From JAAYJT01 sp037445555 (GTDB taxonomy: Bacteria; Bacteroidota; Bacteroidia; Bacteroidales; JAAYJT01), in contig JBBIKG010000020.1 in NCBI GenBank assembly GCA_037445555.1, positions 6,729 through 70,728 of the forward strand: 64,000 nt of DNA, read 5' to 3'. The notes beneath the pieces were generated by a model. That model had not been told where the DNA came from. It ran no database searches and was given only the letters and a program-made list of their open reading frames with translations. Of this stretch, positions 62,537 to 64,000 are shown in pieces (positions within the stretch are counted from its first letter, which is position 1; each line of letters begins with the position of its first letter). The position numbers and the translations under genes are program-made.

Positions 62537-63034
62537 TTAATCAACAATAAATGCCTGGGTTCGGATAGTGTTGCTTTTATGCAGGGCGCGGTCCACAATG
62601 TATACATCAAGTGAAATAGTGTCACGGAGCAGGAAGCTCCGCATGAGGCGGTAATTAAAATCATATTTAATTACCCCTTTGATGCTTTTGTTCTGAATAT
62701 CAGGGGTAAGTATAGGTATCCGGCCGTTGAAGTTTATTTCGGGACTGGGGAAAATTATTTTATTGAACACACCCTTTCGCAAGCGGTAAAAGTCAATGAA
62801 CATATTGTACTGGTATGGAGGCTGCGTTTCTTTGGTGTACAGGCCTATGTCGCCATCGCCATCGGTAAAGCCAAAGCTGAGCTGAAGCAGAGTGTCGTTT
62901 TTTACTACTATTTTTGATAGCTGCGGAGAGTGGATGTATGGCTCAACCGGATACTCTTTCACGTTGAGGCATCCTGCAGATAAAAAACCAATAGCAACCA
63001 AAATCGTTGTGAGCTTTTTCACTGCTTCATCCAA
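62537..63034 (-). CDS. small lipoprotein of unknown function
   Basis: A 165-residue protein with a lipoprotein signal peptide (LTTILVAIGFLSAGC, lipidated cysteine at 22) and a beta-rich mature part with LSFGFTDGDGDIGLYTKE. The DGDGD stretch could bind calcium but a full EF-hand is not present. An in-frame GTG at 63022 would give a shorter N-terminus. I do not recognise a specific family function. It is divergent from the adjacent partial gene with a 39-base gap. Confidence 0.7.
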   Translation of the reverse strand: MDEAVKKLTTILVAIGFLSAGCLNVKEYPVEPYIHSPQLSKIVVKNDTLLQLSFGFTDGDGDIGLYTKETQPPYQYNMFIDFYRLRKGVFNKIIFPSPEINFNGRIPILTPDIQNKSIKGVIKYDFNYRLMRSFLLRDTISLDVYIVDRALHKSNTIRTQAFIVD

Positions 63035-63073
63035 TTTGGTATAAAATTACTCTATTTTAGTGGATTCTCTGAC

Positions 63074-64000
63074 ATGAAATTACAGGCGCCGGATATAAAC
63101 CAGGTTGTGGCCATCCGCAACGACGATGAGTTTGAGCAGATTTGCCTGAACATATTCAGATTTCAGTATGGCAACAACGATATCTATAGAAGATTTTGCC
63201 TAGCTCTAGGAGTTGATTCTTCAAGGGTGGAGCGAACCGACCAGATACCATTTTTGCCCATTGAGGCTTTTAAGACACATAAAGTATTGAGCACGACTGT
63301 CGTACCCGAATTTGCGTTCGAAAGCAGCGGCACAGGGTTGTCGGCGGTCTCAAGGCATTACATCACCGACCCGCTTATTTATCATACCAGCCTGACCGAA
63401 AGTTTCAAGCTACAGTATGGATCTCCTGAAAATTACTGTATTCTGGCGCTCCTGCCCTCCTATCTCGAGCGCGGTAATTCAAGCCTTGTCTACATGGTGC
63501 TGCAGTTGATCGGCTCAGGAGCTCATGCTCTAAGCGGATTTTTTCTGTACGATTTTGAAAAGCTGGCAAAAATCATTGCACATCTGATCGCACTGCACCA
63601 GCCAACCATCCTGCTGGGTGTAAGCTATGCCCTGCTGGATTTCAGTGAAAAATATCCGATTAAACTACCCGGATTTTTTACTATCATGGAAACGGGAGGA
63701 ATGAAAGGCAGACGCAATGAAATGGTAAGAGAAGAATTACATGGCATTCTTAAGCAGCGTTTTGACCTTCCGGCCATCCATTCCGAATACGGTATGACAG
63801 AACTCCTCTCGCAGGCTTATTCAAAAGGCGAAGGGCTGTTCGTTGCGCCACCCTGGATGCGTGTAATGATGGCTGATCTGAATGACCCAATGCATTGGAT
63901 TGCCCAGGGTAATACCGGGGCTATACATATTATCGACCTTGCCAACATTAACAGCTGTGCATTCATTGCCACCCAGGACATTGGTCGGTGTCATGCCGGA
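63074..64000 (+). CDS. LuxE/PaaK-like acyl-protein synthetase-type ligase (partial, 3' end off the window)
   Basis: The first 309 codons are present and the frame is open to the window edge. It has an ANL-superfamily adenylation loop, FESSGTGLS, corresponding to the SSGTTG consensus with one altered residue, and the later SEYGMTELLSQAYS motif. LuxE-type enzymes activate fatty acids as acyl adenylates and pass them to a cysteine. In Bacteroidota this family is common but has no settled role, since luciferase genes are absent. No cotranscribed partner is visible in this window. Confidence 0.8.
   Translation, partial: MKLQAPDINQVVAIRNDDEFEQICLNIFRFQYGNNDIYRRFCLALGVDSSRVERTDQIPFLPIEAFKTHKVLSTTVVPEFAFESSGTGLSAVSRHYITDPLIYHTSLTESFKLQYGSPENYCILALLPSYLERGNSSLVYMVLQLIGSGAHALSGFFLYDFEKLAKIIAHLIALHQPTILLGVSYALLDFSEKYPIKLPGFFTIMETGGMKGRRNEMVREELHGILKQRFDLPAIHSEYGMTELLSQAYSKGEGLFVAPPWMRVMMADLNDPMHWIAQGNTGAIHIIDLANINSCAFIATQDIGRCHAG

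Overview
This window comes from the chromosome of a member of the Bacteroidota, most likely a Bacteroidales- or Marinilabiliales-like anaerobe. Three observations support this. Promoter-like TAnnTTTG elements, the Bacteroidota -7 consensus, recur upstream of many genes on both strands. The gene neighbourhoods are typical of the phylum: uppS-bamA-skp-skp, a DUF6089 protein before uppS, a zinc-ligand-poor DksA/TraR-like protein after ileS, and coaX followed by an outer-membrane protein and lptC. The first gene resembles PorZ of the type IX secretion system. I see no insertion sequences, phage genes, rRNA operons or CRISPR arrays. I cannot name a species.

Layout. 1-973: partial porZ-like gene. 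1123-7429 (minus strand): a sulfur-respiration locus with mobA, a Tat-exported molybdopterin polysulfide/thiosulfate-reductase-like subunit, a four-cluster ferredoxin subunit, an NrfD membrane subunit, two YeeE/YedE half-transporters and a membrane-anchored rhodanese-like protein that lacks the usual active-site cysteine. 7594-17083: phosphatidylserine synthase, an alpha/beta hydrolase, pdxJ, a CBS-domain protein, nadK, a DUF6089 protein, uppS, bamA and two Skp/OmpH chaperones. 17084-17648: a 565-base gene-free spacer bracketed by two hairpins with an identical 27-base core. 17649-26585: a zinc metallopeptidase, a gamma-carbonic anhydrase, sucB-sucA, a small ferredoxin and divergent korA-korB. 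26634-34244: an M28 peptidase, a SpmA/SpmB-type fusion, a phosphofructokinase with pyrophosphate-type residues, an RND/MMPL exporter and rmlA. 34345-44121: polyprenyl diphosphate synthase and lnt, then menI-menF-menD-menB-menA-menC-menE. 44135-46651: a LiaF-like membrane protein with a LytS/LytTR two-component pair. 46896-51498: ileS, the DksA-like gene and lspA. 51543-51615: tRNA-Phe. 51732-59312: coaX, an outer-membrane protein, a TPR protein, lptC, a CNNM/CorC protein and a PpiD/SurA-type foldase. 59376-62440: rodA and mrdA (PBP2). The window ends with a small lipoprotein and a divergent partial LuxE/PaaK-like gene.

How the genes fit together. The window combines an anaerobic respiratory module (a reductase for sulfur compounds plus an almost complete menaquinone pathway and a prenyl-chain synthase that could supply the quinone tail) with central carbon genes. 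The 2-oxoglutarate step is encoded twice, once as NAD-linked sucAB and once as ferredoxin-linked korAB, with a ferredoxin gene between them. The rest is mostly envelope biogenesis: outer-membrane protein assembly, lipoprotein processing, LPS export, the elongation-complex peptidoglycan enzymes and phospholipid synthesis.

The most unusual item is the rhodanese-like gene at the end of the sulfur locus. Its only cysteine is the penultimate residue of the protein, not the catalytic-loop position. Start codons were moved from the longest open frame where a promoter element, overlap with a neighbour or the family N-terminus argued for it; each entry says so.
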